From contig DASUBV010000080.1 in assembly GCA_035763085.1 (NCBI GenBank), positions 1-53,814 of the forward strand: a stretch of DNA of 53,814 nucleotides, given 5' to 3'. Positions within the stretch are counted from its first letter, which is position 1, and each line of letters opens with the position of its first letter. The DNA is from DASUBV01 sp035763085. Lineage in GTDB: Bacteria; Actinomycetota; Actinomycetes; Streptosporangiales; Streptosporangiaceae. This document shows, piece by piece, positions 16,450 to 24,433 of the stretch. The translations under genes were made by a program, and so were the position numbers. A model generated the notes under the pieces. The model made no database searches. It was not told the DNA's origin and saw nothing but the letters and a program-made list of their open reading frames with translations.

Positions 16450-16473
16450 CCGCTGCCGCTCCGGCGGCAGCGG
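16450..16473. repeat. Strong hairpin in the rpmJ-rpsM spacer
   Basis: CCGCTGCCG (16450-16458) and CGGCAGCGG (16465-16473) are perfect reverse complements around CTCCGG. It sits in a 188-base gap with no gene, about 90 bases before rpsM. No T-run follows. It may attenuate or process the transcript between L36 and S13. Confidence 0.5.
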
Positions 16474-16565
16474 AGTACCCCCGGAGGAGGCCGGGGCCGG
16501 GTCCTGGGCAGGGACACGGAGCGGCGCGCAGGACCTCCGCCTAGCAAGAAGGAGAACTGCCCGAG

Positions 16566-16946
16566 ATGGCACGCCTTGTCGGCGTTGACCTGCCGAATGA
16601 CAAGCGGCTCGAGGTCGCGCTCACCTACATCTACGGCATCGGCCGTACCCGCGCGTTCGAGACTCTCAAGGAGACCGGCGTCAGCGGGGACGCCCGGGTT
16701 CACCAGCTCAGCGAAGACGACCTGGTCCGCCTCAGGGACTGGATCGAGGGTAACTACCGGGTCGAGGGCGACCTGCGCCGCGAGGTCCAGTCCGACATTC
16801 GCCGCAAGGTCGAGATCGGCTGCTACCAGGGCATCCGGCACCGCCGTGGTCTGCCGGTGCACGGGCAGCGCACCCAGACCAACGCCCGCACCCGCAAGGG
16901 CAAGAAGAAGACCGTGGCTGGCAAGAAGAAGGCCGGCAAGAAGTAG
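16566..16946 (+). CDS. rpsM: 30S ribosomal protein S13
   Basis: S13 in the 30S head contacts P-site tRNA and the 50S subunit. The 126-residue protein begins MARLVGVDLPNDKRLEVALT and contains YIYGIGRTRA and RREVQSDIRRKVEIGCYQGIRHRRGLPV. It ends with the basic tail HGQRTQTNARTRKGKKKTV and following lysines. Standard length. ATG 16566 has AAGAAGGAGAA upstream. rpsK follows after 39 bases. Confidence 0.98.
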   Translation: MARLVGVDLPNDKRLEVALTYIYGIGRTRAFETLKETGVSGDARVHQLSEDDLVRLRDWIEGNYRVEGDLRREVQSDIRRKVEIGCYQGIRHRRGLPVHGQRTQTNARTRKGKKKTVAGKKKAGKK

Positions 16947-16985
16947 TCCCGCAGCGGACCGATCACCTCCGGAGTCAGGAGCAGA

Positions 16986-17387
16986 ATGCCTCCCAAGAGC
17001 CGTACCGGCGCCAAGAAGGTGCGCCGCAAGGAACGCAAGAACATCGCGCACGGGCACGCCCACATCAAGAGCACGTTCAACAACACGATCGTGTCGATTA
17101 CCGACCCCGGCGGCAGCGTCATCTCGTGGGCCTCGTCGGGCCAGGTGGGCTTCAAGGGCTCGCGCAAGTCCACGCCGTTCGCCGCGCAGATGGCGGCCGA
17201 GGCCGCCGCGCGCCGCGCGATGGAGCACGGCATGCGCAAGGTCGACGTCTTCGTCAAGGGCCCCGGCTCCGGCCGTGAGACCGCCATCCGGTCACTGCAG
17301 GCCACCGGCCTGGAGGTCGGCTCGATCCAGGACGTCACCCCGGTTCCGCACAACGGCTGCCGCCCGCCGAAGCGGCGCCGGGTCTGA
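16986..17387 (+). CDS. rpsK: 30S ribosomal protein S11
   Basis: S11 is part of the 30S platform near the mRNA exit. The 133-residue product has KNIAHGHAHIKSTFNNTIVS and the signature GSGRETAIRSLQATGLEVGSIQDVTP, split around the conserved arginine. It ends HNGCRPPKRRRV. ATG 16986 follows GTCAGGAGCAG. The first ten residues (PPKSRTGAKK) are basic, as in other actinobacteria. rpsD lies 16 bases downstream. Confidence 0.98.
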   Translation: MPPKSRTGAKKVRRKERKNIAHGHAHIKSTFNNTIVSITDPGGSVISWASSGQVGFKGSRKSTPFAAQMAAEAAARRAMEHGMRKVDVFVKGPGSGRETAIRSLQATGLEVGSIQDVTPVPHNGCRPPKRRRV

Positions 17388-17403
17388 GGAGTAAGCGACA
17401 CAC

Positions 17404-18030
17404 ATGGCTCGATACACCGGTGCGGACTGCAAGCGCTGCCGCCGCGAGAAGACCAAGCTGTTCCTGAAGGGCGCCAAGTGCGACTCGCCTAAGTGCCCCA
17501 TTGAGATCCGGCCCTACCCGCCGGGCGAGCACGGGCGCAACCGGCCCAAGGAGAGCGAGTACCTGATCCAGATCCGCGAGAAGCAGAAGGCCAAGCGGAT
17601 CTACGGGGTCATGGAGAAGCAGTTCACCAACTACTACGAGGAAGCTGCCCGTAAGCGCGGCAAGACCGGCGACGTCATGCTCCAGATCCTGGAGACCCGC
17701 CTGGACAACGTCATCTACCGCGCGGGCTTCGCCAAGAGCCGGGACATGGCCCGGCAGCTGGTCGGCCACGGGCACGTGACCGTGAACGGCCGCAAGGTCA
17801 ACATCCCGTCGTTCCGGGTGAGCGAGAACGACATCGTCGAGATCGCCGCCAAGTCGCAGGAGATGACCCCGTTCGTCGTGGCGCGCGCCGAGGCCGGCGA
17901 GCGTCCCGTCCCCGCCTGGATCGAGGTGATCCCGGACAAGATGCGCGTGCTGGTGCACACCCTTCCGGTCCGGGCGCAGATCGACACGTCGGTCCAGGAG
18001 CAGCTCATCGTCGAGTACTACTCGAAGTAA
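17404..18030 (+). CDS. rpsD: 30S ribosomal protein S4, Cys-containing form
   Basis: S4 initiates 30S assembly. The 208-residue protein begins MARYTGADCKRCRREKTKLF. It has a Cys cluster (CxxC and, about 20 residues on, CxxxxxC) suggesting zinc binding, the S4 RNA-binding domain (LDNVIYRAGFAKSRDMARQL and GHVTVNGRKVNIPSF), and ends QLIVEYYSK. Length is standard. ATG 17404 lies 16 bases after rpsK. A strong hairpin begins seven bases after its stop, before rpoA. Confidence 0.97.
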   Translation: MARYTGADCKRCRREKTKLFLKGAKCDSPKCPIEIRPYPPGEHGRNRPKESEYLIQIREKQKAKRIYGVMEKQFTNYYEEAARKRGKTGDVMLQILETRLDNVIYRAGFAKSRDMARQLVGHGHVTVNGRKVNIPSFRVSENDIVEIAAKSQEMTPFVVARAEAGERPVPAWIEVIPDKMRVLVHTLPVRAQIDTSVQEQLIVEYYSK

Positions 18031-18037
18031 CAACATG

Positions 18038-18065
18038 GCGGGCGGTCACCTGGGTGGCCGCCCGC
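18038..18065 (+). terminator. Strong hairpin between rpsD and rpoA
   Basis: GCGGGCGG (18038-18045) pairs with CCGCCCGC (18058-18065). The stem continues inward through a T-G wobble and CAC/GTG, closing on CTGG, for about 12 pairs. It lies eight bases after rpsD in a 109-base spacer and lacks a T-run. It could partially terminate, setting the ratio of ribosomal proteins to RNA polymerase alpha subunit. Confidence 0.6.
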
Positions 18066-18139
18066 ACGGGCTCACCGGTCCCAGCCGGAGGGCCAAGGTC
18101 GCGGCTGTCATATAGCGGGCAGCGCGGAAAGGAACAGTC

Positions 18140-19159
18140 ATGCTCATCGCCCAGCGTCCGAGCCTCACCGAGGAGCAGGTCAGCGAGTTCCGGTCGCGGT
18201 TCGTCGTCGAGCCGCTGGAGCCGGGTTTCGGCTACACGATCGGCAACTCCCTGCGCCGCACGCTCCTGTCATCGATCCCGGGTGCCGCCGTCACCAGCAT
18301 CCGGATCGAGGGAGTGCTGCACGAGTTCTCCACGATCCCCGGGGTCACCGAGGATGTCACCGACATCATCCTGAACCTCAAGGAGCTGGTGGTCTCCTCC
18401 GAGCACGACGAGCCCATGCACATGTACCTGCGCAAGCAGGGCCCGGGCCCGGTCACCGCCGCGGACATTGCGCCGCCGGCCGGCCTGGAGGTGCACAACC
18501 CCGAGCTGCACATCGCCACGCTGAACGCCAAGGGCAAGCTGGAGATGGAGCTGACCGTCGAGCGCGGCCGCGGTTACGTGTCCGCCGCCCAGAACAAGCA
18601 GCCGGGCCAGGAGATCGGCCGGATCCCGATCGACTCGATCTACTCTCCGGTCACCCGGGTGACCTACAAGGTCGAGGCGACGCGTGTCGAGCAGCGCACC
18701 GACTTCGACCGGCTCATCCTGGACGTGGAGACCAAGCCCTGCATGCGGCCGCGGGACGCGGTGGCGAGCGCGGGCAAGACGCTGGTCGAGCTGTTCGGGC
18801 TGGCCAGGGAGCTGAACGTCGACGCCGAGGGCATCGACATCGGCCCGTCCCCGACGGACGCTGCGCTGGCCGCCGACCTGGCGCTGGCCATCGAGGAGCT
18901 GAACCTGACCGTCCGGTCCTACAACTGCCTCAAGCGCGAGGGCATCCACACCGTAGGCGAGCTGGTCGCCCGCAGCGAGCAGGACCTGCTCGACATCCGC
19001 AACTTCGGCGCCAAGTCGATCGAGGAAGTCAAGCAGAAGCTGATCGAGATGGGCCTCGCGCTGAAGGACTCCCCGCCCGGGTTCGACCCGAGCACGGCCG
19101 CGGACAATTACGGGGCCGAGGACGATGACAGCAGCTACGTCGAAACCGAGCAATACTGA
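18140..19159 (+). CDS. rpoA: DNA-directed RNA polymerase alpha subunit
   Basis: Alpha dimerises to nucleate RNA polymerase assembly and contacts promoter UP elements and activators. The 339-residue protein has the N-terminal domain (EPLEPGFGYTIGNSLRRTLLS, the dimer interface), then DAVASAGKTLVELFGLARELN. It has a linker and the C-terminal domain with two helix-hairpin-helix motifs (YNCLKREGIHTVGELVARSE and IRNFGAKSIEEVKQKLIEMG). ATG 18140 has CGGAAAGGAAC upstream. It precedes rplQ by 45 bases. Confidence 0.98.
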   Translation: MLIAQRPSLTEEQVSEFRSRFVVEPLEPGFGYTIGNSLRRTLLSSIPGAAVTSIRIEGVLHEFSTIPGVTEDVTDIILNLKELVVSSEHDEPMHMYLRKQGPGPVTAADIAPPAGLEVHNPELHIATLNAKGKLEMELTVERGRGYVSAAQNKQPGQEIGRIPIDSIYSPVTRVTYKVEATRVEQRTDFDRLILDVETKPCMRPRDAVASAGKTLVELFGLARELNVDAEGIDIGPSPTDAALAADLALAIEELNLTVRSYNCLKREGIHTVGELVARSEQDLLDIRNFGAKSIEEVKQKLIEMGLALKDSPPGFDPSTAADNYGAEDDDSSYVETEQY

Positions 19160-19204
19160 CGGGCCGGATGGCCCGCACGGTAGTTATCCGAGGAGAACTC
19201 TTCG

Positions 19205-19837
19205 ATGCCCACGCCCACCAAAGGCGCGCGACTCGGCGGCAGCTCGGCTCATCAGCGGCACATGCTGGCGAACCTTGCCACCGCCCTGTTCGAGCACGGC
19301 AAGATCACCACGACCGAGGCGCGGGCGCGCCGGCTGCGGCCCTACGCTGAGCGGCTGATCACCTTCGCCAAGCGGGGTGACCTGCACGCCCGGCGGCAGG
19401 TGCTGTCGGTCGTGACGGACAAGAGCGTGGTGCACACGCTGTTCGCCGATATCGGGCCGAGCTTTGCCAGCCGCGACGGCGGGTACACGCGGATCACCAA
19501 GGTCGGGCCGCGCAAGGGCGACAACGCCGCCCTGGCCGTGATCGAGCTGATCCACGAGGAGCCCGACGCCAAGCCGCGTCGGCGTCGCGGGCGCCGTCCG
19601 GCCACGGCCGGGTCCGGCGCTCCGGCCCGTGGCCGCGGCAAGGCTGCCACGCAGACGGCTGCGGCCGAGGCCGCCGAGCCGGAGGCCCCCGTGGCTGAGG
19701 AGGCCGTGGCTGAGGAGACCGCCCCCGCGGCGGCTGCTGAGGCCGAGGCCGCCACCACGGCCGAGGACTCCGCGGCCGCCGGCGATGCTGGTGAGGCCGG
19801 CGAGGCCGAGCCTGACGGCAAGGGCGCCGACGAGTAA
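19205..19837 (+). CDS. rplQ: 50S ribosomal protein L17 with long Ala/Glu tail
   Basis: L17 lies near the exit tunnel of the 50S subunit. The core, residues 1-125, has PTKGARLGGSSAHQRHMLAN, TTEARARRLRPYAERLITFA and the RITKVGPRKGDNAALAVIEL end. About 80 further residues form a tail rich in Ala, Glu and Pro (EAAEPEAPVAEEAVAEE). Actinobacterial L17 often has such a tail, but 210 residues is at the long end. ATG 19205 follows GAGGAGAAC. A strong terminator begins 11 bases after the stop. Confidence 0.96.
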   Translation: MPTPTKGARLGGSSAHQRHMLANLATALFEHGKITTTEARARRLRPYAERLITFAKRGDLHARRQVLSVVTDKSVVHTLFADIGPSFASRDGGYTRITKVGPRKGDNAALAVIELIHEEPDAKPRRRRGRRPATAGSGAPARGRGKAATQTAAAEAAEPEAPVAEEAVAEETAPAAAAEAEAATTAEDSAAAGDAGEAGEAEPDGKGADE

Positions 19838-19848
19838 CGAGGCACCGG

Positions 19849-19925
19849 CGGAGCCGGGCGGCGGGATGCCAGCCGATCCTCGCGGATCACCTGGCGACCT
19901 GCCCGCCCGGCTCCGTTTTCCTGTT
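19849..19925 (+). terminator. Intrinsic terminator after rplQ, spanning the truA start
   Basis: The 13-base arms CGGAGCCGGGCGG (19849-19861) and CCGCCCGGCTCCG (19903-19915) are perfect reverse complements, followed by TTTTCCTGTT. This is the best intrinsic terminator in the window and one of few with a T-run. The proposed truA ATG (19866) lies in its loop, so truA expression must involve read-through or a later start. Confidence 0.8.
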
Positions 19926-20834
19926 CCCGGTCAGTTGCCTGGCTCCGGCCAGCCACCTGCTCCTGGCGAGTCACGTGCTGGCGAGTCACCTGCTCCCGGC
20001 GGGCTGCCTGCTCCCGGCGGGCTCGCCCGGATCCGGCTGGACCTGTCCTACGACGGCTCGGCCTTCCACGGCTGGGCCAGCCAGCCGGGCGACGTGCGCA
20101 CCGTTCAGGACACCCTCCAGGAGGCGCTGGGGCGGCTGCTCGGGCTTCCCGGCGGCGTCACCCTGACCGTGGCCGGGCGGACCGACGCCGGCGTGCATGC
20201 GCGCGGTCAGGTCGCCCACGCTGACATCCCCGCGCAGTCCTGGGGCCGCATCGCCGACCGGGCCCTGCGCCGCCTAGGGGGCCTGCTGCCGCCCGATGTC
20301 CGGGTACGGGCCATCGGGCTGGCCCCGGACGGCTTCGACGCCCGGTTCTCCGCCCTGTGGCGGCACTACTCCTACCGGGTCTGCGACGACCCGTCCGCCG
20401 CCGACCCGCTGCGCCGCCACGACACCCTGTGGCACCCGCGCCCGCTCGACACCGGCCGGATGAACGAGGCCGCCCGCGGCTGCGTGGGCGAGCACGACTT
20501 CGCGGCGTTCTGCCGCCGCAAGGAGAACGGGACCACGGTCCGCGAGCTCCTGGAGCTGCGCTGGGACCGCCCGGAGCCAGCTGTGGCCGTGGCCACCGTG
20601 GTCGCCGACGCGTTCTGCCACAACATGGTCCGCGCGCTGGCCGGGGCGATGCTGTCCGTCGGCGAGGGCCGCCAGCCGCCCGGCTGGCCCGCCCGGGTGC
20701 TGGCCGGGCGAGTCCGCGATCCCGCGGTGCGCGTTGCCCCGCCGCACCCGCTGTGCCTGGAAGAGGTCCGCTACCCCGGCCCTGCCGAGCTGGCCGCCCG
20801 GGCGGCAGCTACCCGCCGCGTCCGAGAACTGTAG
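19866..20834 (+). CDS. truA: tRNA pseudouridine(38-40) synthase
   Basis: TruA isomerises uridines 38-40 in tRNA anticodon arms. The catalytic aspartate is in TVAGRTDAGVHARGQVAH, and other family blocks are RIRLDLSYDGSAFHGW, DARFSALWRHYSYRV, HDFAAFCRRKEN and AFCHNMVRALAGAML. Homology starts near residue 56 of a 322-residue product. The preceding 55 residues are Pro/Gly-rich with a tandem LPAPGG repeat. ATG 19866 lies within the terminator loop and has no good ribosome-binding site; TTG 19935 is an alternative start. The 3' end overlaps the convergent AraC gene by 26 bases. Confidence 0.9.
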   Translation: MPADPRGSPGDLPARLRFPVPGQLPGSGQPPAPGESRAGESPAPGGLPAPGGLARIRLDLSYDGSAFHGWASQPGDVRTVQDTLQEALGRLLGLPGGVTLTVAGRTDAGVHARGQVAHADIPAQSWGRIADRALRRLGGLLPPDVRVRAIGLAPDGFDARFSALWRHYSYRVCDDPSAADPLRRHDTLWHPRPLDTGRMNEAARGCVGEHDFAAFCRRKENGTTVRELLELRWDRPEPAVAVATVVADAFCHNMVRALAGAMLSVGEGRQPPGWPARVLAGRVRDPAVRVAPPHPLCLEEVRYPGPAELAARAAATRRVREL

Positions 20835-21678
20835 GGCCGCCGGGGCCCGCCGCGGGCCTCGCGGCGCCTGCTCCGGGTCCCGGAGCAGGCCCTGGCCGGC
20901 TCTGGCTGATGCGGGACCGGGCCAGGGCGGCCGGGGTGAGGCCGGATAGCCGGACGCACTCGCGGGTCAGGTGCGGCTGATCGGCGTAGCCCGCCGCCGC
21001 GGCGAGCTCGGCCAGCCCGCCCGGCAGGCCGTCATCGCCGCTCGCGGCACCGTGGCCGGGGCTGGCGTACGCCGCGTCGACAGCCGAGACAAAACGGCGG
21101 AAGCGGATGACGCGCTGCAGCGTCCGCGGGCCGTAGCCGATGGCGGCCTGGCAGCGGCGGCGGAACTGGCGCTCGCTCAGCTCCAGCGTTCCCGCCACCT
21201 CATCAGCCCTCGCGCCCTGGCGGCTCAGCAGCCGCACGGCGCCGGTCAGGGCCGGGTCGGCCGGGGTGTCGGCGGCGCGGTCGGCGACGAGCCTGGCCAG
21301 CGCGGTGAGCGCGCGGTCGGGTGACAGGTCCGGCGGGGGCATCCGGTCGCCCACGGCGGGAACCTGATCAGCCGGCACTCGCAGGTTGGCGGCCTCGGTC
21401 ATCGGCAGCCCGAGAACGGTGCCGCCCGCGCCGGGCCGGAACCGTGCCCCGACGACGACAGCGCCTGGCGGCTGCACCACCGGCGCCGGGCCGGTGTCCG
21501 GGCCGGCCAGGAAGGGCTCGGCTCCCTGGCACCAGATGAGGTCAACGCAGCCATCCGGGAGCACCAGGGTGTGCTCGGCCCGGCCTGGCGAGGTGATCCC
21601 GACCCACAGGCAGGACAGCGTGCCCCGCAGCCACATCGGCGGCGCGAACTCCCGGTATCCCGGTGCTGCCCAGTCCAC
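20809..21678 (-). CDS. AraC-family transcriptional regulator
   Basis: The 289-residue protein has an N-terminal sensor domain of the DUF6597 type (DWAAPGYREFAPPMWLRGTL and LPDGCVDLIWCQGAEPFL). A C-terminal AraC helix-turn-helix pair follows: DEVAGTLELSERQFRRRCQA, then YGPRTLQRVIRFRRFVSAVD and ELAAAAGYADQPHLTRECVR. The C-terminal tail is Pro/Gly-rich. The start is GTG 21678, giving the family's usual N terminus. It reads against truA and overlaps its end. Upstream on the same strand, 58 bases away, is a proline-rich membrane protein. The ligand and target genes are unknown; the HTH assignment is firm. Confidence 0.85.
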   Translation of the reverse strand: MDWAAPGYREFAPPMWLRGTLSCLWVGITSPGRAEHTLVLPDGCVDLIWCQGAEPFLAGPDTGPAPVVQPPGAVVVGARFRPGAGGTVLGLPMTEAANLRVPADQVPAVGDRMPPPDLSPDRALTALARLVADRAADTPADPALTGAVRLLSRQGARADEVAGTLELSERQFRRRCQAAIGYGPRTLQRVIRFRRFVSAVDAAYASPGHGAASGDDGLPGGLAELAAAAGYADQPHLTRECVRLSGLTPAALARSRISQSRPGPAPGPGAGAARPAAGPGGPTVLGRGG

Positions 21679-21736
21679 CCCGCCAGTCTCGCATCCCGGC
21701 GCCGGTCCCGGCCGGCCGTGACCCGCTGCGACCGGG

Positions 21737-23569
21737 TCAGGGCGAGCCGGTGACCATGCGGCTGGAGAGGCTGACGTTGGCCGTCTTGCGGAACAGGTAG
21801 TTCATGAAGTTCGCCAGTTCCTTGCGCTGGCCCTTGGTCGCGGGCTTGCTGTGGCTGGTGAACTGCGCCCAGATCAGGATCAGGTAGTGGCCCTTGGTGA
21901 CGGCCTCCTCGATCCCGGTTCCCTTGCCCAGCGTGTGAGTGGCGCCCTTCTTGGCCTTCAGCTGCTCGATGAAGTCCGACGCCCCCGCCGCCCGCCCGGC
22001 ATGCCCGGCAGCCTTGCTGGTGCTGAGGTTGAGCACCCCGATGGTGCCCATCTCCTTCTTGGCCGCTGCCAGGTAGCTGGCCCGGACGACCTGCGTGCAC
22101 TTGGCGGACTTGACCGCGCTCTGCAGGGCCGATCCAACCAGGGCGCTCGAGCAGGTCTTGCCCGCGCGGCTGATGGTGCGCTTGAAGGCGATGCCGGCGG
22201 TGCTGAACGTCGCCGGGTAGAGCTGGGTGATGGTCAGCGGCCTCGGGTCAGCCTTGCGGGTCGCGATGTGGCCGAACGGGCCGAGGCTGGGGCTCGGCGA
22301 CGCGGCCGCGCTGCTGGACGGTGCCGTGCTGGGCGGCGGTGAAGCGGCCACGGGGGGATTCTGATTGCGCGCGGTGAAGAACAGGAAACCACCGGCCGCC
22401 ACGGCCAGGGCCAGGACCGCGCTGACGGCGAGCATCACGCTGGGGGACCGCCGGGACTTGCGGGCGGGCCGCCCGGCCGGCCGCGCGCCGGCCCGCCCGG
22501 CGGCGCTGTGCGCCCGGGCGGCACCCGCCGCACCGCCGCGGCCGCCGGCCGCTGCCCCGGCGGCGCGGGCTCCGTTGGCGGGGGCTCCGCCGGCCGGGGA
22601 TCCGGCCGCGCGGGCGGTGCGGGAGCGGGACCCGGCTGCGGTGGCCATCGCCGGGCCGGCGCCTGCTGGCCCGGCGATGGTCCGGGACGGCCCGCCAGGT
22701 GCTGTGCCGCCGGGAGCGGCGCCGCCGGGGCCGGTGCCTGGCGTCGCGGTGCCGCGCCCGGCCGCGAGTGCCTGCGTGCCGTCGGGCCCGGGGCGGCCCG
22801 GGCGCCCCGCGCCGGGGGCAGCTGAGCCGGGAGCTGCCATGCCCGGCCCGGCGGCGGCACCAGTCGGGCCGGCTGCGGGTACGGCGGTACCGCGCGGGCT
22901 GGTCCAGCTGCCGCCATCCCCGATGGCAGGAATCTTCTCCCAGGTCTGGGTCGAGGTCACGTCCGCGGCGGGATCGCTGACGGCCAGGGCCGAGTAGCCG
23001 GGGTCGTAGGCCTGCCCGCCGGGGTTGCTCCCGCCGTACCAGGACCGGTCTGCCTGCCGCGGCGCGGGCCGGGCGCCGGGCGCATTCCACGCGGCGAACT
23101 GCCCGGGCGGATAGAACGGCGGCGGCTGGCCGGGGGCGGGCGGGAAGCCGCGGATCGGGCCCTTGCCGACGGCGGTGTTCGCGGGCGTTGCTGCCCGCCA
23201 GCCGCCGCCGCTGCCGGCGGAGCCAGGGTCGCCGGGTGACCGGAACCCGCCGGACGGGGCATAGCCGCCCGCCGACCCGTTACCTCCGGAGGCATACCCG
23301 CCGCGCGCCGGCCCGCCGGAGGCCGGCCCGCCAGAACCGGGTCCGCCCGAGGGCGGCGGCCCGGACGGGGCCGACCCGCCCGAGTGCCGTCCGGCGTGCC
23401 GGGCGGAGCGGCCGCCTGCCTGCTGATCGCGACCCGCGGGCCCGGGCGCTGCCTGCTCACGCGCAGCCTGATCACGTGCTGCGCCGCGCCGGCCTGACAT
23501 GTCCCGCGCGGCTGACCGCTGCGGCCGGCGGGCTCTCCGCCCGGCGTTGCTGTCACCCAGGTCGCGCAT
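21737..23569 (-). CDS. Pro/Gly/Ala-rich single-pass membrane protein, function unknown
   Basis: I do not recognise a named family. The first 370 or so residues are low-complexity and disordered-looking: many Arg/Gln/Ala at the start, then PSGGPGSGGPASGGPARGGY and similar, with aromatic islands such as RSWYGGSNPGGQAYDPGYSA. A basic segment (RPARKSRRSP) precedes one membrane helix, SVMLAVSAVLALAVAAGGFLFF, near residue 390. About 190 extracytoplasmic residues follow, with two cysteines (KTCSSAL and SAKCTQVV) that may pair. The layout resembles the protein at 50284-51471. ATG 23569 is preferred over ATG 23626 because a CATACT -10-like site lies between them; the start is uncertain. Confidence 0.65.
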   Translation of the reverse strand: MRDLGDSNAGRRARRPQRSAARDMSGRRGAARDQAAREQAAPGPAGRDQQAGGRSARHAGRHSGGSAPSGPPPSGGPGSGGPASGGPARGGYASGGNGSAGGYAPSGGFRSPGDPGSAGSGGGWRAATPANTAVGKGPIRGFPPAPGQPPPFYPPGQFAAWNAPGARPAPRQADRSWYGGSNPGGQAYDPGYSALAVSDPAADVTSTQTWEKIPAIGDGGSWTSPRGTAVPAAGPTGAAAGPGMAAPGSAAPGAGRPGRPGPDGTQALAAGRGTATPGTGPGGAAPGGTAPGGPSRTIAGPAGAGPAMATAAGSRSRTARAAGSPAGGAPANGARAAGAAAGGRGGAAGAARAHSAAGRAGARPAGRPARKSRRSPSVMLAVSAVLALAVAAGGFLFFTARNQNPPVAASPPPSTAPSSSAAASPSPSLGPFGHIATRKADPRPLTITQLYPATFSTAGIAFKRTISRAGKTCSSALVGSALQSAVKSAKCTQVVRASYLAAAKKEMGTIGVLNLSTSKAAGHAGRAAGASDFIEQLKAKKGATHTLGKGTGIEEAVTKGHYLILIWAQFTSHSKPATKGQRKELANFMNYLFRKTANVSLSSRMVTGSP

Positions 23570-23746
23570 GCGGCGAGCGTATCGCTGTCGGCGAGCGAGT
23601 ATGACGCGACGGGCATTTTGCGCCATCTGGACGCCGCGGGGCCCCGGGCGGCGCGGCCGGCCAGCCTGGCTCCCGCCGTTAAGGTCAGCACGACACCGCT
23701 GGCGAGGCAGGCGGGCAGGCAGGCTCCGCGCGGTGCGGCACTTGCT

Positions 23747-23775
23747 TTGACCCCTGGTGGCGCGGCCGGTATCCT
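23747..23775 (+). promoter_or_regulatory. rplM promoter
   Basis: TTGACC (23747-23752) and TATCCT (23770-23775) are spaced by exactly 17 bases, the strongest promoter-like pair seen in this window. Transcription would start near 23782, leaving a leader of about 140 bases before rplM. Confidence 0.75.
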
Positions 23776-23781
23776 TTCCTG

Positions 23782-23923
23782 GCGTCCATGTGTATCGGCA
23801 TGCCCGTGCGCCCGCTTCTGCGGGCAGATGAGCTGCGGCCGGTGCCTGCGGATTCCCGTGCCAGGGAGGGAGCGCCCCGGGCACGGGCCAGGATTCAGGA
23901 CTCACACGCGAAGGCTTACGACT
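23782..23923 (+). promoter_or_regulatory. Structured rplM leader with overlapping short frame
   Basis: The leader contains CCCGC/GCGGG (near 23810) and CCCGTGCC paired with GGCACGGG around an 18-base loop (about 23865-23897). A 49-codon frame, ATG 23788 to TAG 23935-23937, opens about six bases from the inferred transcript start and ends 14 bases inside rplM out of frame. Autoregulatory leaders occur upstream of L13 genes in other phyla. Whether this is one is inference. Confidence 0.4.
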
Positions 23924-24388
23924 GTGCGCACTTTTAGCCCCAAGGCCGCGGATATCCAGCGTCAGTGGCATGTCATCGACGCCTCCGACGTCGTGCTCGG
24001 CCGGCTGGCCAGCCAGGCGGCGACGCTGCTGCGCGGCAAGCACAAGCCGGTCTTCGCCCCGCACGTGGACACCGGCGATTTCGTCATCATCATCAACGCC
24101 GCGAAGGTCGCGCTGAGCGGGAACAAGCTGCAGGACAAGAAGGCGTACCGGCACTCGGGCTACCCGGGCGGGCTACGCTCTATCTCCTACGGCGAGCTGA
24201 TGGCCAAGAGCCCGGAGCGCGTGGTGGAGAAGGCAGTCCGGGGCATGCTCCCCAAGACCACCCTGGGCCGGCAGATGCTGCGCAAGCTCAAGGTGTACGC
24301 CGGCTCCGAGCACCCGCACCAGGCCCAGCAGCCAGTTCCATTCGAGATCACGCAGGTCGAGCAGGTTAGCGGGGCCGCGGCCAAGTAG
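23924..24388 (+). CDS. rplM: 50S ribosomal protein L13
   Basis: L13 is an early 50S assembly protein. The 154-residue product begins MRTFSPKAADIQRQWHVIDA and contains DVVLGRLASQAATLLRGKHK, GDFVIIINAAKVALSGNK and VRGMLPKTTLGRQMLRKLKV, the family signature. The start is GTG 23924. AAGGCTTACGACT upstream gives a moderate binding site. A few residues longer than usual at the C terminus (QVEQVSGAAAK). rpsI follows after 45 bases, as in nearly all bacteria. Confidence 0.97.
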   Translation: MRTFSPKAADIQRQWHVIDASDVVLGRLASQAATLLRGKHKPVFAPHVDTGDFVIIINAAKVALSGNKLQDKKAYRHSGYPGGLRSISYGELMAKSPERVVEKAVRGMLPKTTLGRQMLRKLKVYAGSEHPHQAQQPVPFEITQVEQVSGAAAK

Positions 24389-24433
24389 GCAGCGGCCGGC
24401 ACCGACCGTTCAGGAAGCAGAAGGAAGTAAAAC

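Larger units (their letters stand above)
23570..23923. other. Divergent spacer between the membrane protein gene and rplM
   Basis: This 354-base region separates the minus-strand membrane protein gene from rplM. It holds the rplM promoter (23747-23775) and leader on the plus strand. On the minus strand, a CATACT element lies about 30 bases before the membrane protein start. I see no other gene in it. Confidence 0.6.
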
